NCBI GenBank assembly: GCA_942159475.1
Contig: OW804096.1
Location: 128,268,941 to 128,332,940, forward strand
Source of the DNA: Sthenelais limicola
Lineage: Eukaryota > Annelida > Polychaeta > Phyllodocida > Sigalionidae
Direction: 5' to 3'
DNA: 64,000 nucleotides
The position numbers and the translations under genes were made by a program. The notes beneath the pieces are model-generated. The model saw nothing but the letters and a program-made list of their open reading frames with translations. It was not told where the DNA came from and did not search any database. Shown here piece after piece: positions 49,160-60,681 of this stretch. The stretch's first letter is position 1, and every line of letters begins with the position of its first letter.

Positions 49160-52100
49160 GGGGAATCTCTCATAACTATATATTAATTAACCTCACTGGT
49201 GCACATATTATTGCCGATATTTTATTACTCACTATATAGAAATGTGGAAAATATAGCGATATTTGTCACTTGTATCAAAGAATGGATTCCACATGAATGT
49301 TATATGACACCGAAGCTTTGATCTTCAATGACAGATTTGGGTCTTTTGAGCAGGTTAAATTTTTTTTAAGGAGCTCTCTGTGAATTATGAAATTAGTCTT
49401 GGTGTGTGGCCTATGAAGTAGGTATTTTAGACACAAACATGTTGCTGCAGCCTGAGAAACTTTTGCTACAGTGACTCTTGATGTGTGTGCCTTGATGTTC
49501 CGAATTACCTAAACCCTCATGGGAGATTCTTGAATGCGGATTATCCAAAGATCGTCTAGACAGAAAACAACCCACATGTCATCTCTTAGTTCCCAATCTT
49601 CCAAACTACAGATTCAAAAAAGGCCTGTAATCCATCCTCGCTCGAAATACATCCCCTTAATACGGCCCTCATCATTCATCTACGTGGGCGCCATATAACC
49701 ACAAATAGCAGGGGAAAAGTTTTCTGGGGCGTTTTATTTGATAAGCATGGTACATACATGAGATCTACACGAACTTCCTATCAGTCCTCAGATGTGAATC
49801 AAACACAGATGTATGTCAGGATCGGACTCTGCAGTTGGCTTAATAACCAGAAAGGCTATCCACACTTGGGGCCTGATGGAAAACGAGAGACTCTCTCGAC
49901 TACGCTAGTTACTTGCACCAGAAGAGATAGAAAAAGGGCTATGAACACCGAAACACTGCCTCGGTAGCAGCATCATCCTCATTGGGCTTCTATTTCCCTC
50001 TTTCGTTTCTCAGTGTCTGAGAGTTGGGTAGAAATATGAGCGCGATATATGCCTCCTTATCATGTATATATGAGAAATTGCCGACACGAGCCGTGTGAGG
50101 AATCTCATCACTACAGGGCCATATCAAGATTAGAGGTTCTTCACGCTGTGAACTCACCCGGTGCCTTGATAGCCCTATGCCCGATGCTGACATTCCAATA
50201 TCTCCATGCACTTCGTCAGTCGGATTACAAGTCGATTCGACTAACTTCAATATTCCCTCGCGAATGCCATTATAACAAATAAAACCATGGGTGACGGAGA
50301 CCACCTAAAGTTCTCCATTACCATTTATATATCATCTCCACTGCCTCAATATCAATGAGAATGTTCTTGCCATGTGTTTCGCCTTTGCATGCGGATCACT
50401 TGAAAATGATTTACCGTGAGAGGATAATCCCAACTCTGTAATATTGGACAGAGAACTTCGCCAGGGTTTTAGAGGGTGTGGTAGGGTATGTTCATTGATG
50501 GTGGCATTTGCATCCCACAAAGATATTGGAATAAACTGGAATAATAATGACACATGAGAATGATAACCCCAAGCACCTTGTGCCTGTTTACTGAGACGAG
50601 AAACAGCGTTCTCTCACAGTTTTTACAACGCCATCAAAGGAATTTTTTCATCTTATATTTTCCCCTCATTGAAGAAGATATCTGCTTGTGCCAAACCCTT
50701 ACAAGGCACCATATGTAAAACAGTTGTGTTGTAATCGAGAGCCAAGACGCAGCTATTTATGATCAGGCGAGCAATTTCCCCATAATGACCTATTACCGAC
50801 CCTTAGTCTGAGCTCCTCGCGTTATTTACAGCAATTATAGTGGGGCCGCTCTGCCTGGCGTTAGCCCCCAGAACTGCTCACTGACATATAATTTCAGGGA
50901 TCAGAGATCTATGGCTCGTCCGGAGGTATGATTACATTCCATGTAAGCTCGTGAGGTGCCGAGGTCACCCCCGTACCTGGCGCAAGAAGCGGTAAAGCCC
51001 AGGGCGGACCCTGGTTGGGACCAGAAGAGAAGGATCAAGACATGTTACACTGTATCAGTGTGCACACAAGTGGGAAATGGAAATTATTGAAGCATCGTAG
51101 TATGGGATGGATCAGCCAGGTGAGGAGGTGAGCAACTCCCAGTTGTTCCAGGTGAGAAGCTACTAAAGGTGGCAAGGAAGGAATGCCCTCGTACTCTAAC
51201 GGACGGGACACCCTGCTTCAAAGAGATGGACGCGATTTGAAAATCAGATAAGGTTCGGATGATAAACAATTAATTTGATGCAATTATATGGCACTGATGG
51301 CTTGAAAACTACCTGTCCTAAAGATGGTAGATGGTGGAGGGTTGCAGGAATCGCATGAAAAAATACTTTGCGAGTTTACCAAAGGGGCTTCGGGATTGGC
51401 AACATTGCGTGAGGTTTATTTACACAAAGGTGTGGAAGAGTACGAAGATGATGATGGGTAGCACGAAGAAGGGAGAAATACTCCAATGGGGAAGGCAAGG
51501 CAACATTTGGGAGGTGCATGGGGGATGACTTGGATAGGCTGGGGAGGGGGCTGGGTGGGGTGGAGTGAGAAGAGAAAAGGGGGATGCGCTCCACCATCAG
51601 GGATGGGAGTGATTAGCCTTCCTGGCTCCAGCGTTGTCGAGATGACCTCATCATGTATCATCTGTTTCGAGGAAGATTTCTAGAAGGCTGCACACAAAAA
51701 GAATGTAATGCCATAGCTATTCCATCTATGCTGGATATATCGATTATATCAGGCATTTATAAGCCTTCTCTCTATGATTGATGAAGGGATTAAGTTCCCA
51801 AATGCTTCCGAGTAAACATATTTAATATGAGGCATCAGACGAGATATGTTGTAGCCATTCATCAGTTTTTCTTTCTGTATATTATTTGAAACACACTCGT
51901 GCCTCTCGCGCATCGAACACAAGCTGTGCAGCAAGAGTAAAAGCCTGTAGGCAACATGGGAGTGAGGGAATCTTACTGGTGTAAGCTGCTTTTGTCTGAA
52001 GGAATGTCAATATTCCTCTGGTATATATTATCCATAAACTTTGCCACTGTGTTTACAATGTTGTTGGGATCATTTTGGAGTTGCGATATCATGTTGTTGC

Positions 52101-55100
52101 TTCGCTGCATGCCGGGAAGGGGTAGGGGACCACCAATAAGCATCACATGGGCGGGGTGAGCATCTCCAAGACTAAGATAACGTGCTCGGATGCAATTTCC
52201 TCGCATAAGCAAATATTGACGGGCAAATGAGTCCAAACTGATCGATAAATTGCTGAGTGTTCCTGGATTAGTCATTTAATTGTCGCAGAGTTTCAATGCA
52301 GCGTACACTGTATCATTAATTCACATTTTGCTGTCCTTTAAGTAGAACAAGCCGGAGCATGTTGGTGGTGATCCCTCAGTGGGATCACAATGGATCGCCC
52401 CATTTGACTACCCCTGCTCTTATCACATAATTACATCCCACATCGGTTAACCTGCCTCTCATGCCTAATTCACTGAGTGTACCAAGACAACAACCTAGGC
52501 CACGATAGGAATAGAGGAGAGGACCCAGTGGGCTATTTTTGATATCAGCCTGATACAGAGGCCTCAGAGTTCACGACCACTAAACAGCTGAACCCCCACG
52601 CACGAGGGAAAAACTGCATTAAAATATGGCCTTATGCTGACCATCCTAACCCCTCACCGCACCGCTCTGGCTTAGCGCCACACAATGTCGTCGTTATGGA
52701 TCCTAGGCTTTCATGCCTGTGACAATTTGTAGAGGTCCCAAGTGTCCAGCCGCTTCGGAACGATCTGTGGCTTTCCGAGTGCCAGACCCGATAGCGCAGA
52801 CCAATGGCTTCGCTCATGGAAGCCATTGAAATGTAGAGGAAGGGGCGCACGATGTGAGCAACTTTGCCACTTACAACTTAATTATCTCCACTTATATATC
52901 GTATTTGACAATAGGTTTCTCTTCAAAAAAGTAAAATGTCCTGCTGGTAAAATGATATGACACAAAGGGACGAGTACGTTAGCTTATACTACGACTTGGA
53001 ACCTAATATTGTGAAGATAGATATTAAACTAATTCATGGAGGAAAGCCAATACTAAAATACTAACCTTGGTGATTGATCGAAATATTCGAAATACTTCGG
53101 ATGGAATCATGTTGAACAAAGGGCAATATATAATCTTGAGAGGCAATAACAATCTAGGGTATACGGTTGCAAAGCTATTTCCAGTACCCAGAATTAACCG
53201 TCAAATGAGCCGCATTGTTCGGGACTATGGTTATTTCCATGTCCAATCATTAAGGGACATCGATACATTGTTTGGAAGGTTAGTGTAAATGTAGACACCT
53301 GCTCAGCAATCATAATGGCAGACACCAGTCACACTTGACTGCATACCTGTCTAACCATGGCAAAAATACTGTGCACTTCTCTTATAGGTTGTGGCAAATT
53401 TTTATTGATTACTTTTTTTCCATTACAATCTATACCCCCTTGCTTTGTGAAATGTAATAAGCTTTTGTTATCAAATAGCACCGGGTTGTTTCCCAAGAAG
53501 ACGTTTCATGTATCCAGCATCGGTGGCAATTATAAGGCCCTCAGGTGTTTATTCTTGAGTGACGACCCTCAAGGTGTTGGGTTCTAACAATGGTGGATGA
53601 CTGGAAGTCCGTGAGAAAGTCATGCCCATGGATAATTATCATCTTTCACCCAGGTAAAATAATGCACAGTGCCCTGGTGCCATTTTTCACTGTTGATCCC
53701 TTAATGAACAAGTGTAAGCTTGAGTAAATGTAAGTAACCCATGGATAGGGGTCCTTGTCAGGGAGAGCTGGGGGTATAGATTAATGAAAAGAAGAGTGGT
53801 CATGATATCAAGCTAGCCAGCATTGCCATCTGTCATGGTTGGTCCAGCAGGGTTGCCATTTGTCAACACTCTTTTGCGCTCATCGATGGACGAGTAACTA
53901 TGGGGTCTTCTCCGTTGTCATTTCAATTGGCGGCCACCGGGGATAGAGCCCCTATTGCGAGTGGCCAACGGGCGGTGCTAGTGTTGCCCTATCTGTCACC
54001 TGTACAATGGAACCCATCGCCAAGTACCTGATAATTTACATTCAAGGGGCGCGATGGCAAATCATGCCGTACCAGTCTTGAGATGTCTCGGCCCATTAAG
54101 TTCGATCGCGCCCCAGCGGGGATTATTTCTGGTTATGTTGATCTTACTCATTTCAATGTTCTTTGTGTGGCTGAAACCCAATGAGCTTGGCATGATGGAA
54201 AAAGGGCGTTAAACCTGCCCGAGTTTTAAATTGAGTCAGGTGCCATGCAGGTGATCATCCTATCTTCTTTCCCACTCACCTGGCTAACAACCCCCACAAC
54301 ACAGCGGCAAATCCATCTCCAACTTAATCATTACCTCACCCGAGTAAATAATACCACTCTGTGCCCGAGAAAGTCAGCCTGGGTATCGGCCACAGAAATA
54401 ACAACATTAAATTACTACCTCACCGATAATCGGGGTATCGTTTTGATGACAACTCGGCTGGTCTTGGGGGAAATTGAAAGACCTTGTAGGGGAATGTTAT
54501 CTGTAATTTCCCCCTAAAACGAGACTTGCCCTGAGACATATCCAGAAAATAATTACAGAGGTGCCAGGGCATAAATCTTGCATACTTGGAGCCATAAATA
54601 AAATATGTCTTTATTATTGAGTAGACAAAAGTGACCTATGTGAGGCATTTCAACCCATATATTCATGAAAATGCCCATGTACTCAGTCAATATTTGTAAT
54701 ATTTGTTTTCGTAATATATTATATCAGATCTCAATCATAACATATAGTGGATGGGTGGAAGGGCAGATAGGTACAGACATTAAGCCGGCTTTATGGCTCC
54801 AGATTGTTACTTGGTCTGTGTCATTGAGCCAGTTTCTTGGTTCATATTGAGCATTCTTTGTTTTGTAACAAGAGTGCTCACTGTCGGCCAGGCGGAGCAC
54901 ATGCAGCAAACACGACATGCAACATTTACAAACATTATGACGCTGCGATCTCAACATTGAGGCGAAGACTATAAACACTCGACGGACCCACCGCCCTGTC
55001 TACCGATTCCACCTCCCTCAATCCAATGACATATGATCATAATAGGATCTCATATGATTGCCAGCCTCACCTAAATACTATACTGTTTCCCAGCTTTATA

Positions 55101-58100
55101 CCTAGCTATGCTATTCGGGGTGCATCAGGGCAACAAAAAGATAACTATTTGTCTCTGTACCTAGACTAATCCCCATGTTCCCACCCAGAGCAACCCATCC
55201 CTCTTCTAGGAAGGAGATTATCTTCCAGGTAAATCCTCATGTTTCAGCACACCAGATATATATTTATTCGCTATATGTATAATAATTTACCATTGTTTTC
55301 CTCATTGTTATTGCCTATACCATAAACAAAACAATGCTGGTATGTATAGAAGATCTTTGCGCAAGATAAAACCGAGGGAAAGTTGGGTGGGGGAGGGGGG
55401 AGGTAAGTTCAGAAGTTATTTAACTAAGGACTTAATTGATTTTGAAGAAGATATTAAGAAGAGAAACATTGTCTTTACTTCTTTTGTTGCGCAATAAAGG
55501 AGCCCCCTAAAAGTTTCATCCTCGTTTATGTTTCTTAAGCTGATGAGAACCTACAGTGGCAGGGTCCCCTTGTCCTTCCTATATAGTTTCCCTGCCACCA
55601 TCTGTGAGTCCCAGCCATAGACCCAGAGTCATCTAATCAAAGTCCGAGACCCATCACACAGCCTCATTCATCACCTACCAACAGACACGAGGATGATACT
55701 TGTAGTCCTCATTTTGACCAGACCCCTTCTGGCCTCCCGCTCGGCAGACCAACATCTAAACCAAATTAAATCTGCCCCGTAGAGCATCAATCTTCTCCAT
55801 CAAATCAGCCCTTACCCACCCAGCATTTCCTTCTTTTTCTTTTGAAATATTAATCGGTATTAATTTGACCCATGACCTCTCAATGGGGTGGCTTAATTAG
55901 TATTGTACCGGCTGGTCTTGGACTGTGTGGCTTTCAATCAGCGATAGATGATGGATGGAAGACAATGCAGGAGGAGGGCTTCACCCAACCGGCCCAGTCT
56001 CGGATTATAGGCCGTCTTATTTGGTTGATTGCCGAGCGTCATATTGTACATCGGCAACCAGCAGCTCACTGAAGTCTCTCTCTGATGACATGTTTTCAGA
56101 TGAGCAGCCGCTAGTTCTCCCAGAGTAATTACTACTCACACACCTGCCAGTATCCTCCCATCCCCCTCCGCCCCTTCCCCCACCATCTCTCTTTGCTTAA
56201 TCAGTCCGGAATAATCCCAATCATCGTCGTCCCCCATTCCCATACATTCGCCTCTCGCGTCTTCACATCCTATTAGTCTACATAAATCTAACCGGAAAGT
56301 TGCATAAATTGCTCTTTGAACCATGACAAGCCCATATTGGAGAGAATAAGAGGAATGATGGTTGTATAAAGAGATCAGAAAGTAAGCCTCATAAATATTG
56401 AGGCAAGAGTAATTTGCTGCCTTTGCTTCCTCTCGACTTAATCGGATGTGGTCCAGAAGAATTTATCGTTAATTAGTTGAAGACAGCGCAACAATATCCA
56501 ATATGTTCAGGGCACTATATTTTCTGCTTAAATGATTTGCCCGTTCAGCATTCATATCATATCATCACAGCCCCTGCAAACCTATGCACCAGTATATCAA
56601 TATATTCCGCCAATCAACGCCTACACGTGTACATGTATGGTGACTATAAGTAGGAACAAATACCGTACATGATACATAACCGTCCCATATATATCATACA
56701 TGTATATAATTTAATTAATAATTTTCCATAGAATATCATACCTATGTTGATTAAATAGCAGCGGTAATTAAATGTGGATTTTATTTATGAGGCAATTGGA
56801 CCAAAGAAGACGGCGTTTGATATACTTATGTCCGAATTCTCACAGTCAATCATTCATTGCTTACATTCCGTGTGGGATGGCCTCTAAGCAATCTCCACGT
56901 GCCCTTCGAGGAAAATTTCTTCCCCATTTCTTGAAACATACTTGACACCAGCCTGAGAGAATAATGTAAGGAGGTTGACCGAGCTGCTTAAAGTACAAAT
57001 ACATTGATAATGGGGTTTGCAAACAGGGGGCTATGGCCAGGTGGAGATGGAAGCACTGGCCTGACCATTGCTGGGGTCAGTGCGTGTCCCGGGACATCCA
57101 TTTACCTGGCTCCTCAGAGCCAGCACAATTTACGGCTGATATACTCTTGACTGAGGGACATCGAGACATGAAGGAAATTATCATGGACTCCTTCATTCCA
57201 GAATTAGGGGCGAGAGTGCAATTTAAAGTGAAACGGGACTTAATCAAAGGTACCCTGAGAGTAAGAGTGTATAAAAGCGATGGGTGCGGTTTGGGTTCAT
57301 TTCCATACTCCATGCTGATGTGGTTTGCCATTGTACATGTACATAATTGTATGAATATACGAGTGAGAGAAAGAAGGTTGAGGTTGGACCATGGCCAGAT
57401 ATATCGGTTTTGTTAAGCACTGCACACACATCTAAGAACAGTCATAACGGATCAAATGACCACAGAATTCAAGCAAGGTTAATCCATGTGAAAATCCCAG
57501 GACAATGTATCCCTTGGACCTTGACATATCGCGACTCCGATTCGCGTGAGAATTTGGTCCGGACATTTAAAATTATACAGACACGATCATTACTGTCAGA
57601 AAATCATGTGTTTCCTGCTATATGAAACTAGCAAAAGGTCGATGTTAATTATTTGAAAGAAAGCCTGGTCCACTGCATCCAATAATCCAAATGTTGCTCT
57701 GGAGATCCATAACTCATAATGATACCCTGTGATATGTCCTTATAGATGCACAAGATAATAACTACATCAATAATAATAGTGCAATTCTTGGCTCGAAGTG
57801 GATCTAAGTTCCCCATAAATGCAGAGCCTGCTTGAAATTTATGTTATGACTGAACAAATTGTCTTTCGTGCTGCATTGCTTCACACTGCCGTGACCGCGA
57901 ACAAAGCGCTTTTCGAGCAATTAATCTAAGAATGATTTTTAAATTAGACTTAAATGATTCTTAATTGTCATGTATTTAAATGCACCTGAGACTGACGGAT
58001 ATATGGAAGACAGCAGCTATGTTGCAATATGCCCCAACATAGAAATAAACGAAGCATGTAAAACCAATGTATGTGAGGCGTTTTTGTTTACGACCGTCAC

Positions 58101-60608
58101 ATCGGGGCAGATATCCAATTCATATCCCTTTCTATAGAATAGATCTTGCTCAGCTTGCCAAGCTTCTGTGAATTAGTTTCCTCTCAAACGTGTAATTATG
58201 AAGTGCACATCTATAGCAAACGTACATATTTTTTTTCCGCACTTCATAGATTATCAGATAGGCGCTGGGTTATTAATAGAAGGATATTAATAAGTATGAC
58301 TGGTACGTCCGCATGTAGGATACGTATGACTTTCTCTTTCTCATCCTCTGTGGCAAGAAAGAGAAGTTCTGCGTGGTGGAAGCGGCATCCAAGTGAGACT
58401 AACTCTGGATATGCGAATGGTACTGCAACTCATATAAAACAGATGGTATCCATGTTGAATCATTCGTGCACCGTCTGACAAGATTATGCACTCGTCATGA
58501 TCTTAAATGTTACCCGCTTTATGGAGCGTGGTTTCCCGAAATAACAATTATCACTCGCCTCTGCCAGTTATATCAGGAAATATTTCCAGGATGAAAGATC
58601 CAGACGAAAGTCACATGGCGCCATCCTAAATGCATTTTCTATCATTTTATTCACTTAAATGGATCCTTTTCTTTGGGAAAATATTGTATTAGCATTGTAA
58701 GAAAAGAAAAGCTCTCTAAATCATCCCTCGAGTGGCCCTAGAAAGAACACTGCATGGGTACCGCTTGGTCTAAGAACCGAGCTAGCGAAATAGTGTCGGA
58801 AAGAAAACGTAGAAAATATGTATTTTGAATCACATTTCGGTCCTTTGACCAGAAACAAAAGAGGCAAAAAAGTTTTAAAGAATAGAAGAAGCCAGGAGGG
58901 AGATATAAAAGACGCTTCCATGCTGGGGAGTGCTGGTGGGGTAGCAGTGCTGGTCATCGAGCCTGACTTGGCAGATTGGGCCAAGTTTCTGCTCTATCAA
59001 GCTTTCACTGGCTGGCGGCATTCTGACAGAGATCCACACGTGTTAACGATGCATCTCCTGTTTATTTTGCAGACTGCTTGTGACATGGCCAGTATGATTT
59101 GATAGATCATTGCACTTTGATCGCGCTGGATTCCCGCCTGGAAGCTACGATGTGAGTTAGCTTCAGTTGGCCGGAACCTTGCGCTTCTCCTTTCTTGCCT
59201 GCCAATCTAGCCATATTAAATGTGCCAGCATGGGCCTTTATATGTGCCCACATTTCCATGAGTATTTCAAACTGGGACTCCTACAACACAGGCCGACCCC
59301 CTATTTGTACCAAGGTGACCCCAAGACTGAGGCTACAACCCCCATAGCCTTCTCCTACAGGAATTCCTTACATACAAAACCTATGGAATTACAAGTGGAG
59401 ATTTAGTCTGGTCGGATTTGTTTATCTCTGAGCATCTTGTGACGAACTCTCAGCAGATGTGAGTTGCTCTGCCCGGGGTTGACATGCTACCAACATGTCT
59501 GCGATCACATGCTTGCCTGGCTTCACAGGCCACCATAGCTTAGCTTCACTAAACTGCTCAACTCCTCGCCAGGTACTATTGTCGCTTCCTTGATTTTACA
59601 TAATATGACCAAACATTATGTAAATGGCTGTATTATGTGGAGAACCCTGACTCGCTGAACAAAAATATGATATGGGCTGATAAAAAGATACAGGGTTATG
59701 CAGGGAGATCATTTTATGATAATTGATGTTTTCATGAGTATGTTAGAAATGTAGCTGCTATTTCTGCCAGTATCAAATTGCGCATCAGAAAATTCAAATG
59801 CCAGATTTGTTTTGTTATCTTACACCATCCATGAACGTTTCAATGGCGTTAGGCGAGAACCGTTTTGACTTGATATAGAGTGTACAAGAGCCGATTGTTA
59901 CTCGAGCATCAAGCCTTCGGGACCAGAACTAAACAACCTTTATCATGCAGATCAACAAAGAAAAGCAAAAAGGGTCAAATCCCTTCTGTTTTAAGACTAT
60001 TTGACCTAGAGATGATCGTCCTTGGCCATCTGGTCCTTAAGGCAGTTTTGAATTCTCTGAACCGACAGACGACGGCTACAGAAATTCACAAAATCACTCC
60101 CTTTACCATGAAAGCTGTTATTATCAGAAACCTTTCTACAATTGTGACCGGGGAATGAGTACCTTGAATGCATGAGGGCTAAAGATATAACATGCGGGCT
60201 GAAAGCTGTAATAAATATCGTGTCCGAATATTAAGGGGACTATTAAGTTAACCACCGACCAACCAAAGATCGCACATAACCTGGACATGGGTATAATAAT
60301 CAGAATAGATCACGACTCGATTCTAACTATGTTTACATGCCTCAAATGTGTGTATGGTATGTACTAAACGTGTAGGACTGCAACCGTCTTGTGTCTGTAT
60401 ATTAATGGCAATGCTTCTCCTTACGAGAGAAGCATTTGATATAAAGTAACTGGGAAATAGACACCTGATTCGAGCAACTTTAAATCTTGTTCCACGGCAC
60501 AAGATTGTGTGAAATGTTCCACGGCACTTTAGTCTTGGAGTCGATTCCATTTTACTCTAAGAGGACAGGTTTACAAGAATTATAAAGGTAGTTAGAACCT
60601 AGACTTAC
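49160..60608. other. Giant intron, block 49.2-60.6 kb
   Basis: This is non-coding DNA. It includes G-rich tracts at 51511-51567 and 55382-55403, an 8-bp stem hairpin at 52368-52388, and a GC-rich inverted repeat at 54046-54114. Open frames such as 57033-57416 have no family resemblance. The acceptor-proximal end near the ARID exon is AT-rich. Confidence 0.65.
54046..54114. repeat. GC-rich 10-bp inverted repeat with 49-nt loop
   Basis: GGGGCGCGAT at 54046-54055 is matched exactly by ATCGCGCCCC at 54105-54114. The arms are CpG-rich in otherwise AT-rich DNA. Confidence 0.5.
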
Positions 60609-60681
60609 CTCTTTTTTGCATATATGAGAACAGGTCATCCAAGAATTCCTTCCTTTTTGGGTCTTCCGATAATTCGTACAG
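60609..60681 (-). CDS. ARID3: ARID3 exon, first visible part of the ARID domain
   Basis: This 73-nt exon encodes 24 residues, beginning LYELSEDPKRKEFLDDLF and ending at SYMQKR, plus the first base of a glycine codon. It is the N-terminal helix region of an ARID domain, and the DPKRKEFLDDLF core is nearly invariant in ARID3 proteins. The acceptor is a strong pyrimidine tract ending TTTTAG, immediately before the CTG codon. The donor is AGAG|GTAAGT. The exon starts in phase 0 and ends in phase 1. The leftover G joins GC at the start of the next exon to make the Gly of the GTPVNR motif. The preceding exon, which should end with the conserved EEQFKQ-type sequence, is not found in 60682-64000, so the upstream intron is longer than 3.3 kb. 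Confidence 0.97.

Larger units (their letters stand above)
9288..60608. other. ARID3: ARID3 giant intron, 51.3 kb, interrupting the ARID domain
   Basis: The intron starts at the GTAAGT donor after SYMQKR and ends at the TTTTTACAG acceptor before TPVNR. Both flanking exons are unmistakable and their phase matches, so one continuous intron (or several carrying unrecognised alternative exons) separates them. No recognisable protein gene lies inside it on either strand. Its contents are given in the block entries that follow. Confidence 0.93.
1135..60681 (-). other. ARID3: ARID3 / dead ringer gene, seven internal exons
   Basis: This entry joins the seven coding exons listed separately. In transcript order they are 60609-60681, 9104-9287, 6784-7010, 4985-5014, 4600-4677, 2072-2269 and 1135-1413. 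All introns are GT-AG, and the phase at each junction agrees with the next exon: 1, 2, 1, 1, 1, 1, and an open phase 1 end. The exons encode about 356 residues: most of the ARID DNA-binding domain, a Pro/Gly/Ser-rich linker, a poly-Q stretch, a heptad-repeat segment and the beginning of the REKLES region. That domain order is specific to the ARID3 subfamily (dead ringer/retained in flies, Bright in mammals), which are nuclear proteins binding AT-rich DNA. The upstream exon ending just before the first ARID leucine lies beyond 64000, and the last REKLES exon lies beyond position 1. The gene therefore exceeds 64 kb. The subfamily call is secure; the species is not identifiable. Confidence 0.95.

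Noticed and set aside
57033..57416. 127-codon frame on the plus strand with a mixed, protein-like composition.
   Set aside because: No family resemblance, and overlapping frames on the other strand are nearly as long. Likely chance.
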